From positions 26,220,501 through 26,284,500 of the forward strand of contig NC_134704.1 of the NCBI RefSeq assembly GCF_043290135.1: DNA of 64,000 nucleotides. Direction: 5' to 3'. This stretch comes from Rhipicephalus microplus (taxonomy: Eukaryota; Arthropoda; Arachnida; Ixodida; Ixodidae). A program made the position numbers and the translations under genes. This document shows, in pieces, positions 30,826-43,364 of the stretch (position 1 is the first letter of the stretch; each line of letters opens with the position of its first letter). The notes below the pieces were generated by a model. It saw only the letters and a program-made list of their open reading frames with translations. It did no database searches and was not told where the DNA came from.

Positions 30826-31020
30826 AGGAGCGAAGCTTCATGAAGTCCACTGACGCCGTTGTCGTAGCTTCCCGTCGGACCGAAACACAGGCGTTACGTA
30901 TACTGTACATAGAGCACTCATTGCGCGCATATGGTTCAAAAGTTGACCGTACTTTGTCTGTTCATCCGGCCGTGCTTCTGTCCTTCCGTACCTGCATTCA
31001 TTCTTCTTACTAGTCGATGA
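30826..31020 (+). repeat. Interspersed repeat family B, decayed copy
   Basis: It starts TTAGGAGCGAAGCTTCATG, like the heads at 6958 and 50255, and ends in a CCGNCCGTGC-type decayed minisatellite before GCATTCATTCTTCTT. Confidence 0.5.
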
Positions 31021-31349
31021 CGTCAACGTAGACAATTTAGGCCTTAGGGTCTAGATTCGCTGTATCAACGACAATCACGCCGTGCATCGGCTACTAATTA
31101 TTTCTTCGTTGGGTTACAATAATCAAACCAGGCTGGATTAACCGCTTATATTCCTGTTTTCTTCTCTCTCCCTCTCTTTTATGTAAATGACCTTGGTAAA
31201 CCTTCATTTTCATTGTTGGTCAAGTCTTGGGGGACACATGAATTTCATTCTGATGCTCAATGCTCCTTACCCGCACCTCCGCCTACATTCCTTCAGAACG
31301 CGAGAGCTCACAACCTTTTGCTCTTGTTTGCGGCAGCAGAAAGAGAGAT

Positions 31350-31385
<36 letters not shown>

Positions 31386-32533
31386 CGGCTCCGTGTTTCT
31401 GCGTGCATGCCTGCATTAGTACATTAAGCCCCATTCCGAAAGAAGCGCGGAGGAGAGGATTGGGCACGCCTCTTAGACGCCTGAATGACGACAGTGAGCT
31501 TGATAGAGGCCAGTGCTCGCGGTCGTGGCATTGCACTCGGCGGCATCGATTGGATGTGGCAGGCCTTTTAGCGTGTGGCTGCGTATGCCCCTATTGCTCC
31601 TCAGTCCTCTTTTCCCGGGTATTTGGCTGGGCGAAAATAGATCTCTCCACTGTGCTTCATCAAAGAAAAGGCTGCAGTGTTGAAGTAAGGGGATCGGAGA
31701 TTCATGATCAGTATCGATAAAGTTGGAGAAGGGAAAGAATATTCAGCCTTCATTTGCATGGAACGCGAGAGGGGAAAAAAAGCCAGAAAACGATGGCAAG
31801 CAAAATACAGACACAAGCTTAAGACAACAAAATTATCGCATACCAAAAAAAAACGCAAAAATTTTCGTTTGCTGATTGCCAGAGAACATGCCAGACGTCA
31901 TTGAAAATGAAAAAGTTTGGAAGGCTGTATACTTGAGTGAAGATAGGTAGGCAAGTGTGTCTACAGCTAAACACATACTTACGAAAAAATTAACATGCAA
32001 AACACGTGATGTTCATTTAGGCACTTTCGTTTGTATTCGCAATCTTTAAGCACACAAGCGTTTCTTCAAGCGTTGAGTGCTTCCAACTGGACACCACTTA
32101 GCGCAGAATTTACTACGACCCATTTTGTGTAAGACCACCGGTGCTAACATAACTGAGTGCTGGAAGCATGCATGTGAATTTTTGTGTTGGTGTCGCTGAA
32201 TACCCGTAAGTGACTCTTCGGCGACATTTGACACTAATAAATTCATAAATACTATTGTCTCACATTGATCCTCATTCGTCTTTTCTGGTGTCATAATTAC
32301 CAGCGCACTAAGAAAAGTACGACGGGACGTGAGCGGGAGGGAGGAAGTATTTTAACAAAACGAAGGGCAAGTGAGTGCAACCCAAGTTTTCCGAGTTACA
32401 TCTTTTAAAAACAGATCATCGCGTTTTGGGAAACTATTGCGTGTCATTGCAGTGTCCCAGTAAAATGAAAATTGTTTCCAGAGTGGCCATCAAACTCCAG
32501 AATCTGCACTGTATGATATTCTGGTGATAGTGA
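31021..32533. other. Gene-free stretch with a (GA)n tract
   Basis: A (GA)n array at 31352-31382. Otherwise nothing is recognised. Confidence 0.6.
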
Positions 32534-32564
32534 AACACGCACGCACGCACACACGCACGCACGC

Positions 32565-32621
<57 letters not shown>

Positions 32622-32649
32622 CACAAACACACTTACACAAACACACACA
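32534..32649. repeat. (AC)n microsatellite with ACGC variants
   Basis: ACGC/ACAC units grade into pure AC. Confidence 0.97.
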
Positions 32650-32809
32650 AGAGAGAGATGAATACGGCGACGTGGCTGGCACTTCCAACTGATTTACCTC
32701 AAACATGAAACATAGCGATGTGTAAAAGTGACCGACACGTGCGTATTAGCCAACGCTGCGTAACCTGCAACCTTTCAACTAATTTTTATTAAAGTGATAG
32801 TCTTTCTTG

Positions 32810-33520
<711 letters not shown>

Positions 33521-34765
33521 TGGCGGTGTAACACGCAGATTTGGAAACATTTTTTTATCGCAGCTGTATCGAAGTGTCAATAATGCATTTCTCAGCAAAA
33601 TTAGTGACATAAAAGGCTTCTAGTAACTCAGGTTCTGTCTGATACTTGCTCTTAAAGGTGATCTTCAGCTCATGAAATCGTGGTTCGTATTTTCACAGCT
33701 TGCAATGCCCGGGAACACGCGCAAGTTCATTTTATTTCTTTAGATTTCGCTGATGTTCGCTGGCTCGGAAGTTCATACAGCGGCCAGTCTGCCCAACATA
33801 ATACCTGCCGCAGGTGCTTGAGAAATTCTTCTCAAGCACTGGCATGTCAGTTAACCACGTCAATTTTTTTTTACTCGTGATAGCAAGTCTGATACAGAAA
33901 AAAATTAAAATTGCCGAATGCCAGCTCTTCCTCCCTAGTGCTGCACAGTATTAGCGAGACGTTGTCGTGGAACGAGGGTGAGGGACAGGATAAGCTCTAA
34001 AAGAAAAATGTGCACCGGGGCAAATTGAGCCGTACGGAGTACATGTGCGCCGGATTGTCTGATGGTGAGGATCTTTCCTGCAGAGATCGTTTCGACGGCA
34101 CTGCAAATGAGTGCGATAACGAGTGGAGAAGAAAGGATCGAAGCGCGGAAAATAAGTGAGGCCAGAGCAACTTTCTTGCTGGCTAGGAAAAAGTCACCAA
34201 ACGAGGAGAGACGAGAAGGGGCCAATTTGTTTCCGATATGCTAGCACAAAGGCAACGCTGAAGATATAAGCATGTGCCTTTAACAAAGAAGAATATCAGA
34301 ATATCTCAGGAGGGCGGAAGGATGGTAGTGCTGCCCCCGCCCCCCCAAAAAAAGTATGTTTTAATGTACCGACACCGAAGCTACGCAAACTTGATGGAAG
34401 TGAATGTCGAAGTATAGCAAATGAAAACCTCGCTTTATATGCAAGAAAACAACGCAGTTCTGTTTCAAAAGTCATAGTGAAGAAAAAATTTTGGTTATCT
34501 TCAAATAAAGGAGAAAAAATGTTGAAGTATGGACAAAAACGTGGGGAGTAGGTAATGAAATTGTAATTGACCTAATAAAGTATGTGCGTAAAGGAAGTTT
34601 TCATCAATGTATAATTCAAATGCTTATAAATATTTCGCTTCGTCTTTCGCACAAAAAGCATCTACTTAAATGAAAATTATTGAATCTTCTCACAACACTT
34701 GATAGCACTGATTGCTTTCTCAGACATCACTTGAATGATAACGTGAGCTCCACCCCCCAACAGGT
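33521..34765. other. Gene-free stretch
   Basis: No gene recognised up to the LINE junction. A C-run followed by an A-run lies near 34335-34352. Confidence 0.6.
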
Positions 34766-34768
34766 TAG

Positions 34769-36088
34769 CTTCGACAAGAGCAACTAGTGTTTGAGATCAA
34801 GTTCAAAAACCGAAAAAATAAGCTTTTCCATGCATTCTTGAAATCGCGAGAGGAAGAATTACTACAGCAGTATAAAGCTTTCAGAAATAAACTAAACAGC
34901 GCTCTTCGAAAGGCGAAGATAGCGTATTATGAAAAATTGTTTTCTGGTATCTGTACAAGGTACCCCGATGCAGCTTGGAAAGCAATAAACAGTGTTTTAG
35001 GACGCCACAAGGCAGACTTCATGCCACGTGAAATTACGTTAAATAATCGTGTACTAACTGGTGCACTACTTGCCGATTCTTTCAATAAATATTTCACTTC
35101 TGGTATACCGCCAGTTAAGAATACCCTGCAAATGACTAGCTCAATTATTAGAAATGCTGAAAGCATATTTCTCAACCCGGCAGACGAACCAGAAGTATTC
35201 AGAACATTTATGAGTCTTAAAAATAGCAGTGCATTAGATATTGACAATCTTCAGATCGGTCCCATAAAATTTGTTTTAGAGCATTTAGCCCCTGTACTTG
35301 TGTACATATTTAATTTAGCAGTAGAGTCCGGGGAATTTCCCCGTGAAATGAAGCGCTCTCGTGTGTCTGTTCTGTTTAAAGGTGGCGACAAAAACATGCT
35401 GGGAAATTATCGCCCAATATCGATTATTCCGGTGTTTGCTAAGGGTTTCGAAAAAATGCTACATTCCAGATTATCCAACTTTTTCACTAGAAGTGACATT
35501 ATAAGCGACGCTCAGTTTGGTTTCCGTAAAGGAAGGTCTACGGAGTTAGCTTTGTTAAGGCTAAAAGAAATTATTTTAGAGAACATCGAAAACAGGCTAT
35601 TTACATTAGGTTTGTTCATTGATTTCACCAAGGCTTTCGATTCCATTGACCATAGCACGTTACTTCTTAAGTTAGAAATCTATGGTGTTCGAGGCACTCC
35701 CCTGGCTTTAATAAAATCATATTTAGCAGAACGATCACAATGTGTGTGTTTAGGTAACCATCACTCATCTTCATTGCCTGTCAGTAGAGGTGTCCCGCAG
35801 GGAAGTGTATTAGGGCCCCTTCTTTTCAATGTTTTTATAAATGATATTGTTAATATCAACAAGTTGGTAAAATTTATAATATATGCTGATGATGCCACGG
35901 TCTTGTTTTCCGGCGCAGATACAGATAGGTTGATAGAAAGTTGTAATCGTTTCTTTTGCAATATTACATCATGGTCACTATCAAATAAACTTAAAATTAA
36001 CCCTAAGAAAACGAAGGTTATAATATTTAGAGCTAGAAATAAATTTCTGAACGTTAAACAAGATATTATTTGTGCAGATCAAAAATAG
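34769..36088 (+). pseudogene. LINE reverse transcriptase domain, endonuclease missing
   Basis: The frame is open from 34769; the apparent start at 34787 is a GTG inside a truncated protein, so no real start codon exists. The pre-RT linker is basic (LNSALRKAKIAYYEKLF). Core motifs include LGNYRPISIIPVFAK, QFGFRKGRSTELAL, FIDFTKAFDSIDH (about residue 277), SRGVPQGSVLGPLLF and the catalytic YADD at 35882-35893 (about residue 366). The frame ends at TAG 36086-36088, directly after a five-A run, while homology continues in another frame, so one A was probably gained or lost. Such RTs prime at nicked genomic DNA in the nucleus. Confidence 0.9.
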
Positions 36089-36684
36089 ATATTGTAGAAG
36101 AACACAAAATTCTCGGTGTAACATTTTCATCTCATCTAAGTTGGGACTCTCACGTAAGTCATTTATGCAAGAAACTTTCTTTTACAGCGGGAGCTCTGTC
36201 GCGTTGTCGAGAAATTCTCCCTACACAAATAAAAGTCAGCATATATCAAGCACTGTTTCAATCACATATAAGTTACTGCAGTCTGGTTTGGCTTACTACA
36301 ACTCAACGCAACATAAACAGAATATTGGTTTTGCAGAAGAAAGCTGTCCGTCACATTGCCAACACTGGTTATTTATCACCGACATCGACATATTTTCGCA
36401 AGTACAGTATAATTAAAATCCAATATATGTACGAGTTCCGTATCCTACGATCATTTTACATATGTTCTTCTTCATTTAAACAATTTATCGAGTTAACTGC
36501 TGCACTGCAACGCAACAGTCATGCTATCAATACTCGTAATGTAGGAGGATGGCTCATACCGCGCTTTCGCACTGACTATAAACTGCAGTCATTGAAATAT
36601 AACCTCCCATGCATTCTTAAAAAGCATAATCATTTACATAAACCTGCGCTAAATACATTACGTGAAATATTTCTGAATTACTAA
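36070..36684 (+). pseudogene. LINE ORF2 C-terminal region after the frameshift
   Basis: It continues the RT protein from about 36085, with the thumb-like HKILGVTFSSHLSWDSHV and then the conserved C-terminal HISYCSLVW and LQKKAVRHI motifs of CR1/Jockey-type elements. It ends at TAA 36682-36684. The nominal start at 36070 is in the overlap and is not a true initiator. No RNase H domain is seen. Confidence 0.85.
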
Positions 36685-38491
36685 TGTATTTCAATTATTT
36701 GTTAATGTTGTACTACATTTCACTGTATATTGTTGTATATGATTAGCTATCATGCTTTCTATTATTATATTGTGTTGATATTAGTGTTTCGTGTAGTTTA
36801 CTGCTAGAATTACAGGTGTACTATTGCTTGTACTATTACAGGTGTACTATTGACTGTGTTCCTTGTACTTGTAGTATTAAAAATTTCTTTTCTGTAATTA
36901 AATTTTGGTATTCTGTTGGTCTTGTTCGTTGTTAGAGATGTGTTTTAGTCAAAAAATCATTCCCTGTTACGCTTACACAGATATTGTTATATGCTTTGTT
37001 TTTGTAAATATTTTTGTACAATGTGTGATATATCTTGTAATTTGGTGCAAATATTTTTACCGGTCACTTGTTGCCATGTCATTGGTCTTCTGGGCCCTAG
37101 TCAAGCTGTTTCATTACAGCTTTTAGCCCAGGAGACCATCCAGAATGTAATGTTTTCGTTTATTCTGGAAATAAAAGAAATAATAAATAAATAATAAAAG
37201 TATCGTAAAACTTATACGTGCATAGCACTCTTAGGTTATGACTTTGTACGTGCATTCATAGGGTTTAAATGGTGCCACTTACATGTCGCTTCTTTTTATC
37301 ACACCTCACTAGGCGTATGTAAGTACATCCTGTATTCTTCAGCGTTCCACCATACATGTAAAAAGCAATGGCGATCCTATTATCTTGCTGTTCACTGTGT
37401 GCAGACAGAAAGCACACATCGGAGAAAAATGGCCCGATTCCATGCGTCTACGTTTGCTTAGCAAGGATCAAAAAAACGTGTTAGACTAGAACATGCTTTC
37501 ATAAGTCATCTCTATATTTTTTGTACATTGCTGGTGACGTGACGTTATTTTGCTAGTGTTGATTTATTGTTGATACCTTAGGCAATATGCTGCTGCGGAA
37601 TATATTATTCCATATTGGTATCATGAAGTTCGTAGTGACTTGTTTTACCGTCATCAGAAGTTGGAAGCAATGCCTTGCTGAAACAGTTAAAAAAGAAATT
37701 ATTCTACCTCGGGCCAATAGCATAAAGAATTACTGCGGCAGCTTTGCCCCGTTGTGAACCATGTTTCATGCTAGACTCATTACCAATGCGTCTGACCTTT
37801 CTGCAGGGGCGTTCAAATGAGGAATCCTCTGTGCTCTGTGACAGTGGCTGCTGTCTGGATATCTCCACCCCCCCCCCCCCATTTTTTTCTTGTTCTTGAT
37901 GTGCATGTGCGCCCTTCGACAGGAAGTAATGATATATAACTACCGAGGCGATGCCTCTGTCACGACACGTAATTGATGATTACGGCACTATTGAATCAGG
38001 TTTTCTAGATACAGAATCGGCGGATAACAGCATAAGGAATCAGGCGTTTTACAATATCAAAAAGAAATATCAACTAACCAACTAAGTTCAAATTGGTGGC
38101 ATCGCATTCGAGTTTCTGAAGTTGAAGCATAAAACTGGGTAAGAAAAACTTGGACAGTTTGCACGAAGTCACCGACAGCTTGGTACAATTAAGCCCGGGA
38201 CAGCAGCGGCAACAACGATCACCAATAGTGCGGCTAGCTTGAGGACAGGCCGACATAGACAGGAGAAGCACAGTAGAAAAGCCATTGCCACAAGTTATTG
38301 AGAAATCACTTAGTTCGTTATGTCTCGCAGGGGGATGGTAGAAATAAAACATAAAGAGTAAAGAAAGGAAAAACGCACTATGGTGCAAATATGCGCAGTG
38401 GTACAGCCTCCACCAGAAGTCTAATGCCTCCGCGCATCCAGTTTTTCAAAAGAACACCTCTGATATATCGCCTTCTCTACATGTTGGTTAA

Positions 38492-38615
38492 TAATGTGAT
38501 GTCTGAGGCTTTACGTCCCAAAACCACCATGTGATAACGACGGACGCGGTAGTAAAAGGTTCCGGTAGTTTAGACCGCCGGGTGTTTCTTAACGTGCACT
38601 AGAAGTCAGTTAAAG
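38492..38615 (-). mobile_element. Decayed, partial Ruka-like SINE
   Basis: Plus-strand blocks GGCTTTACGTCCCAAAACCACCATGTGAT and TTCTTAACGTGCAC match the reverse complement of the 3' half of the SINE. The tRNA head is absent. Confidence 0.65.
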
Positions 38616-39462
38616 GAACTCACAAGATGATTTGTAGTTAAGCGGCTGCTTGAGCTAGTTGGTAATGGCTCATTGTGAAGCAAGAAAGTGATGTGCAGTA
38701 CGAAACGGAGACTAGAGAAGAAAACGACAATAGAGCCGGACTCTTCTCTAGTCCCCATTCCTTAATGCATCCCACGTTTTGCGTTCACAATTGACTCACA
38801 AGAGCTGTGCATTTTAGTGGGCACACACGAATAAAACCAGCAGTTCTGGGCCATTGTAACAAATGCACTACCAAGAAGAAAAAAGTTCTCGAGAATCCGT
38901 AACATACTGAGATACATGAAAAAAAAAAAAATAGGCGCCATGGCTATGCTTTTAAACCCCCCAAAAAAAAAAACACACATCACCAACTGTCGGAGCTTAG
39001 AAGAGGGTTGACTTCTCTCTATTTTTCCCCGTTGTGTGACAGTTCTTGAAACTATTCTCATAGATCACTAGTGTTTATTCGTAGGCGTGCAATGGTTGGG
39101 CCCACAAATATGAAGATACCTGAGCATTCTTTCTTTCATCTTCTTTTTTGTTTCTTGTAATATCTTCATTTCATCTTTCCAGCGCAGACTTGCAGAGCAA
39201 ACGGTCATGAGATTGGACTCCATGCCTGTTGCCCTATCCCCCACCCTTCATTTTTCGTTTATTGGCTGTGACTCAACTTAGCTTTCCTATTGTTCCAAGT
39301 TCCAAGAACATTTTTTGGCGCTTGGAAACGCTTGGGAATTCTCTATATACTAGCTGCGACTGCGTGACAGTATGCGAAAGTTCGTCAGTAATAAAAAAAT
39401 AAACTTTCTAAATCTGAAAAAGCCCTTCGCGCATCGCATCTTTTCGGGGAACCACGTGAAGT

Positions 39463-39592
39463 GCTGCCATCTAATGGTCCATCCGAGAAAATTTCATATC
39501 CGGCTAGCTTGTGCTCTTCCTTACTCTGCCTAGCTCCGTGGCGCCATCTCGATGCAAGAGATTGAGTTTTGAAGTAAGCGCCATCTATTGAC
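39463..39592 (+). promoter_or_regulatory. Three GCCATCT motifs resembling a CTCF core
   Basis: GCCATCTAATGG (about 39466), GCGCCATCTCGATG (39541) and GCGCCATCTATTGA (39578) lie within 130 bp in one orientation. They approximate the reverse of the CTCF core CCANNAGRKGGC. Binding is unproven. Confidence 0.25.
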
Positions 39593-40145
39593 GCCTTTTA
39601 AAAGCAAAATTAGTTTTTTTTATGAGATTGGTTCTCCATCTTCAGCGCTATTCTCCTTTCTCTCGTGTCATCCATTCATCCAAAGCCTTTCCCATCTACT
39701 CTCTCTATTTGTCTGGCGCATTGCGTGCTCTCCTCCATCCGCCGCCTTTTCAGTTTGACCCGCGGTGTTCGGCCCTTTCAACGAGAGACGGCCCCCGTCG
39801 TCTCCGTGTTTGCCCTGCGCGAAGCAAATTAAATCGAAGAGGCGCGACATTCCTGATTGCGTCGTCACACTTTATTTTTTTCGCTTACGTTCTTTTCGAC
39901 CGCCCAACTCGTTGCTCGTCTGTTGACGCCGTTATTTTAATGTCCCGGCGCAAAGCCCAGGAGAGTACGCGTATATGCTGTGTACTTTGGCGCTCCGTAG
40001 ATAAAGTGGCTGTTAAAACTATTTGGCACGATTTCGTGTTGTGGTGCACTGATTAATTTATTTCCAGGTGACGGTATATATTGCGTTTTTTTCTCTTCTA
40101 CCTTTGAAGTAACAAACAATGCCACACGCAAAGTTTAAAGCTATG

Positions 40146-40500
40146 AACAAACAAACAAACAAACCTCACCTTGTGGACATGCCTGTAAAGCGTGCTCCTT
40201 TGTGGCAATAGTGTTTATGCAACACAGCCAACTTTACATATCTATACCAGTTTTTTTGGGGGGGAAGGAGGGGGCAAGACAGTTTTAATAGCTGATTTGC
40301 CTCCTTTAAAGCGTTAACTTTATCGCTATTTTCCCAAAGTAAGCTCAAGAAAACTTTTATTGCTCTCTAAACACCTGCTAATAATTTTTAGAAAGTGCTT
40401 ATGATTTAGCTAAAAAAGTCGGTTATCATCTACTTCCTCAAGTTGTGTGAAAACATGGCAAATATATTTTGCGTTTATTTAATAACAATTAAGGCAGAAT
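40146..40500 (+). repeat. Duplicated block D, copy 1, preceded by (AAAC)n
   Basis: An (AAAC)n tract (40146-40164) precedes a ~330 bp block carrying GCCTGTAAAGCGTGCTCCT, TATGCAACACAGCCAACTTT, TGATTTGCCT and AACTTTTATTGCT, ending AACAATTAA. The same order recurs at 41039-41340. No coding potential is seen. The spacer 40501-40961 shows no gene. Confidence 0.85.
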
Positions 40501-40960
40501 CGTTGTACTTCATCAAATAAAGAAAGCTCACTTTGAAGCTAGATTTATTTATTATGATACAACAAGGTGTGGTAATTATTACAACTTTTTTGTGACATAG
40601 CTTTGTCATAAACGGCGATGAAAAATGTCCGTTAAGCACAGTTAATAACCATATGCGATTCTTCTAGTGGTTTCTACGGAAAGTTGACACAAAAAAATCT
40701 GATAGTTAATCTTTTCCTTCTAGGTTTCATCTGTTTACCTCTGATATTATCACCCTTACATCTTTATTTGTGTAAGCGAGCGTCTCACATGAACAAAATT
40801 AAAGGATATTCGATTGATGAGCGCAAGTTATGATGCGGAGTTCAGGCCCAGTTGCCAGGTAAACAAATGCTGCTTTCGAATTCACAAAAACCATTTCTTT
40901 TTAAGAATTATGCACAGAGTTTAAATGTCTATGTGACTGCGTGTTCTTGAAGTATTAGAA

Positions 40961-40961
<1 letters not shown>

Positions 40962-40991
<30 letters not shown>

Positions 40992-41038
40992 CATACATAC
41001 ATACATACATACATACATACATACATACATACATACAT
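40962..41038. repeat. (TACA)n array
   Basis: A 77-bp tetranucleotide array abutting the left edge of block D copy 2. Confidence 0.98.
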
Positions 41039-41340
41039 CCTGACCTTATTGCACGCCTGTAAAGCGTGCTCCTCTGCGGTATTGAAGTTTATGCAACACA
41101 GCCAACTTTACCATTTTCAACAATCTTTAGGCAGAGTCATTTTAATGGCTGATTTGCCTGCTTTAAAGGTCACCTTTATCACTGTCTTCTCATAGTAAGC
41201 TAAAAAACTTTTATTGCTTCCTAAACACTTGCCAATTATTTGTGGAAAGTGCTGATGGTTTACCTTGCCAAATCGGTTAGAATCAACTTCCTCAGGCTGT
41301 GTCAAAACATATCAAATGCCTCTATCTAATAAACAATTAA
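41039..41340 (+). repeat. Duplicated block D, copy 2
   Basis: Matches 40165-40500 along its length with many substitutions and small indels. It lacks the G-run found in copy 1 at 40257-40275. TACA arrays lie on both sides. Confidence 0.85.
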
Positions 41341-41343
41341 AGC

Positions 41344-41878
41344 ATAAATACGTACATACATACATACATACGTGCATACATACATACATACATACATACA
41401 TACATACATACATACACGCATACATACATACATACATACATAAATACGTACATACATACATACATACGTGCATACATACATACATGCATACATACATACA
41501 TACATACACGCATACATACATACATACATACACGCATACATACATACATACATACATACATACATACATACATACATACATACATACATACATACATACG
41601 TGCATACATACATACATACATACATACATACATACATACATACATACATACATACATACACGCATACATACATACATACATACATACATACATACATACA
41701 TACATACATACATACATACATACATACATACATACATACATACATACATACATACATACATACATACATACATACATACATACATACATACATACATACA
41801 TACATACATACATACATACATACACGCACGCACGCACACAGGCACGCACGCATGCATGTATGTATGTATGCATGCATA
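41344..41878. repeat. Long (TACA)n array ending in an inverted TGTA segment
   Basis: About 480 bp of TACA with TGCA and CACG variants. CACG/GCAC units follow, then the orientation flips to CATGTATGTATGTATGC near 41853-41878. Long ORFs on both strands across it are low-complexity artefacts. Confidence 0.97.
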
Positions 41879-42002
41879 CCGAATGTTAGCGTCCCGAAAA
41901 TTAGCCTTTGTCTTTCTTCGTGACATAAAATATTTTATTACTGTTTTGTGTACATGCATTGAGCTAAACGAATATCCTTGCTGTATTCTAACAATAATAA
42001 TT

Positions 42003-42135
42003 CTGGAGATTAACGGCCCAAAACCGCCATGTGATTATTAGACGTCGCAGACTCTGGAAATTTTGACCACCTGGGGTTCTTTAACGAGCACATAAAGCTA
42101 GGCACACTGTCCTCAAGCATTTTCGCTTTCATGGA
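42003..42135 (-). mobile_element. Partial Ruka-like SINE, reverse orientation
   Basis: Plus-strand blocks GGAGATTAACGGCCCAAAACC, GACCACCTGGGGTTCTTTAACG and TCAAGCATTTTCGC match the reverse complement of the SINE 3' two-thirds. The tRNA-like head is missing. It ends about 100-135 bp upstream of the first candidate exon of the CUB gene. Confidence 0.75.
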
Positions 42136-42270
42136 AAATGCGGCCGGCGCCTTGCTGCATTGTACCGCAGGCGTAATATTTCGAGCATGTATGACTGGCT
42201 CTCAGGGCATTGTTATATGCGTTATAGGCTTAATATGGCGTCATATGACAGTAAATGTGTTTCTCTTCAG

Positions 42271-42355
42271 GTGCTATGGGGAGAGCTGCTCCAGCTGTTA
42301 CTGCTGTTGTGGCACCAATCGGCCCAAGTTTCTCCCGTCGCAGGCCTCAGTGCTC
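42271..42355 (+). CDS. Candidate signal-peptide exon of the CUB-domain gene
   Basis: The acceptor TTTCTCTTCAG ends at 42270 and the donor GTAAGT starts at 42356. In the phase required by the next exon it reads VLWGELLQLLLLLWHQSAQ and then VSPVAGLSA, a hydrophobic core followed by small residues, as in a secretion signal. It ends one base into a codon, which matches the two-base start of the exon at 43019. The same frame is open upstream with an ATG at 42235, so translation could start there without splicing at 42270. Both models are possible. Only one of the three frames gives both a signal-like peptide and the correct phase. Confidence 0.5.
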
Positions 42356-43018
42356 GTAAGTACACTCGAATTTCATTGCACTCCAAAAGTATTCTGAATA
42401 GTTTGAGACGTTTTCTTCCATAATTCAAGAAATGTGAGATTACATAAACTGGGAGAAAAGATGTCCAATAAGTTGCTAACTATTAAAGCTACACTTAATT
42501 AACAACAGACATCGCAATACTTCTTCTGTCACGTATTGGAAAATAAATGTAACTGTCGCTGGGAAAAGTAAAGTAAGTAGAGTGAAGTTAAGCAAGTGTA
42601 GAAAAATAAAGCACCAGGGATCCCTTGATCAAAGTATAGTGAATACGAAAGACGTTGCAGAAGCAATAATTTAGAGCGAACAACCTCATTTATTTTCCTA
42701 CGAGGGTGCTTCTTTATTATTCAATTTCTCCTACGATAATGATAGCACGTGAGTCAACCAAACACACAAAATTAACTTTAATATCAAGGACGTTTCAGCT
42801 CTCAGACGGCATCCTTGTTTATAGTCTTTATACAAGGTCCCCATACGCTAGCCGAAACGTCTTATATTTTAAAGTGTTTCTTTATGTATAAAGTCGGCGT
42901 CTTCCTTTACTTTTGACCGTGAGCGTTCCCTACAAGACTATAAGCTTTTGTCGTACGCTTGATTTCATTGTGCGATAGTGGTGGGTGTCGTGTCTTCTTT
43001 GTTTTGAAACCTTGCCAG

Positions 43019-43199
43019 ACTGCCGGTGCGTGACGTTCGACGACATGTACGGCAAAGAGTACGGCGTGTTCACATCTCCGAATTACCCGGTGCCGTACGA
43101 GGAGAATATCGAGTGCATCCTCTTTCGTTTCATCGGAAACGCCGACCAGATTGTGCGCATCTCATTCGAAGAGTTCGACGTACAGCGGAGCAACCTCGA
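43019..43199 (+). CDS. CUB domain 1, first half (exon)
   Basis: Acceptor TTGCCAG ends at 43018; donor GTGAGT starts at 43200. The exon encodes CRCVTFDDMYGKEYG, then the CUB hallmark GVFTSPNYPVPYEENIEC, and then ILFRF and ISFEEFDV. The incoming phase (two bases complete a codon) fits the signal exon, and the outgoing phase (two bases) fits the exon at 44526. CUB domains are extracellular beta-sandwich modules of about 110 residues; this exon holds the first half with two to three Cys. An in-frame TGA right after the donor shows that splicing is required. The gene resembles arthropod suppressor-of-lurcher-1-like proteins, auxiliary subunits of glutamate receptors; this naming is inference. Confidence 0.85.
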
Positions 43200-43215
43200 G
43201 TGAGTGAATCCTGTG

Positions 43216-43263
43216 CTGTTGTTGTTGTTGTTGTTGTTGTTGTTGCTGCTGCTGCTGCTGCAG

Positions 43264-43337
<74 letters not shown>
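43216..43337 (+). repeat. Intronic (GTT)n array with a central (GCT)n block
   Basis: It begins 17 bp after the 5' splice site of the CUB gene intron. The poly-Leu and poly-Gln/Asn ORFs across it are by-products. Confidence 0.97.
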
Positions 43338-43364
43338 CAGAGTGTTCCTTATGTTCCTCTTTGG

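Larger units (their letters stand above)
34766..37200 (+). mobile_element. 5'-truncated non-LTR retrotransposon (LINE), CR1/L2/Jockey-like
   Basis: The copy begins just after an in-frame TAG (34766-34768) with the linker before the RT domain. The apurinic endonuclease expected upstream is absent. RT and the C-terminal region follow, split by one frameshift. The ~515 bp 3' UTR ends in an A/T-rich tail of AAATAATA-type repeats (about 37169-37200), as expected for target-primed reverse transcription. The clade is not resolved from motifs alone. Confidence 0.88.
37201..40145. other. Gene-free stretch
   Basis: It contains a decayed SINE (38492-38615) and a group of GCCATCT motifs (39463-39592). 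The ORFs are short; the 144-codon ORF at 39622-40056 has no recognisable domain. Confidence 0.55.

Noticed and set aside
41265..42041. 258-codon ORF with IHTY repeats and opposite-strand partners
   Set aside because: Low-complexity reading of the TACA array.
42160..42423. Whole 87-codon ORF as an independent gene
   Set aside because: Only 42271-42355 (or from 42235) is supported, by splice sites and phase; the rest runs into intron.
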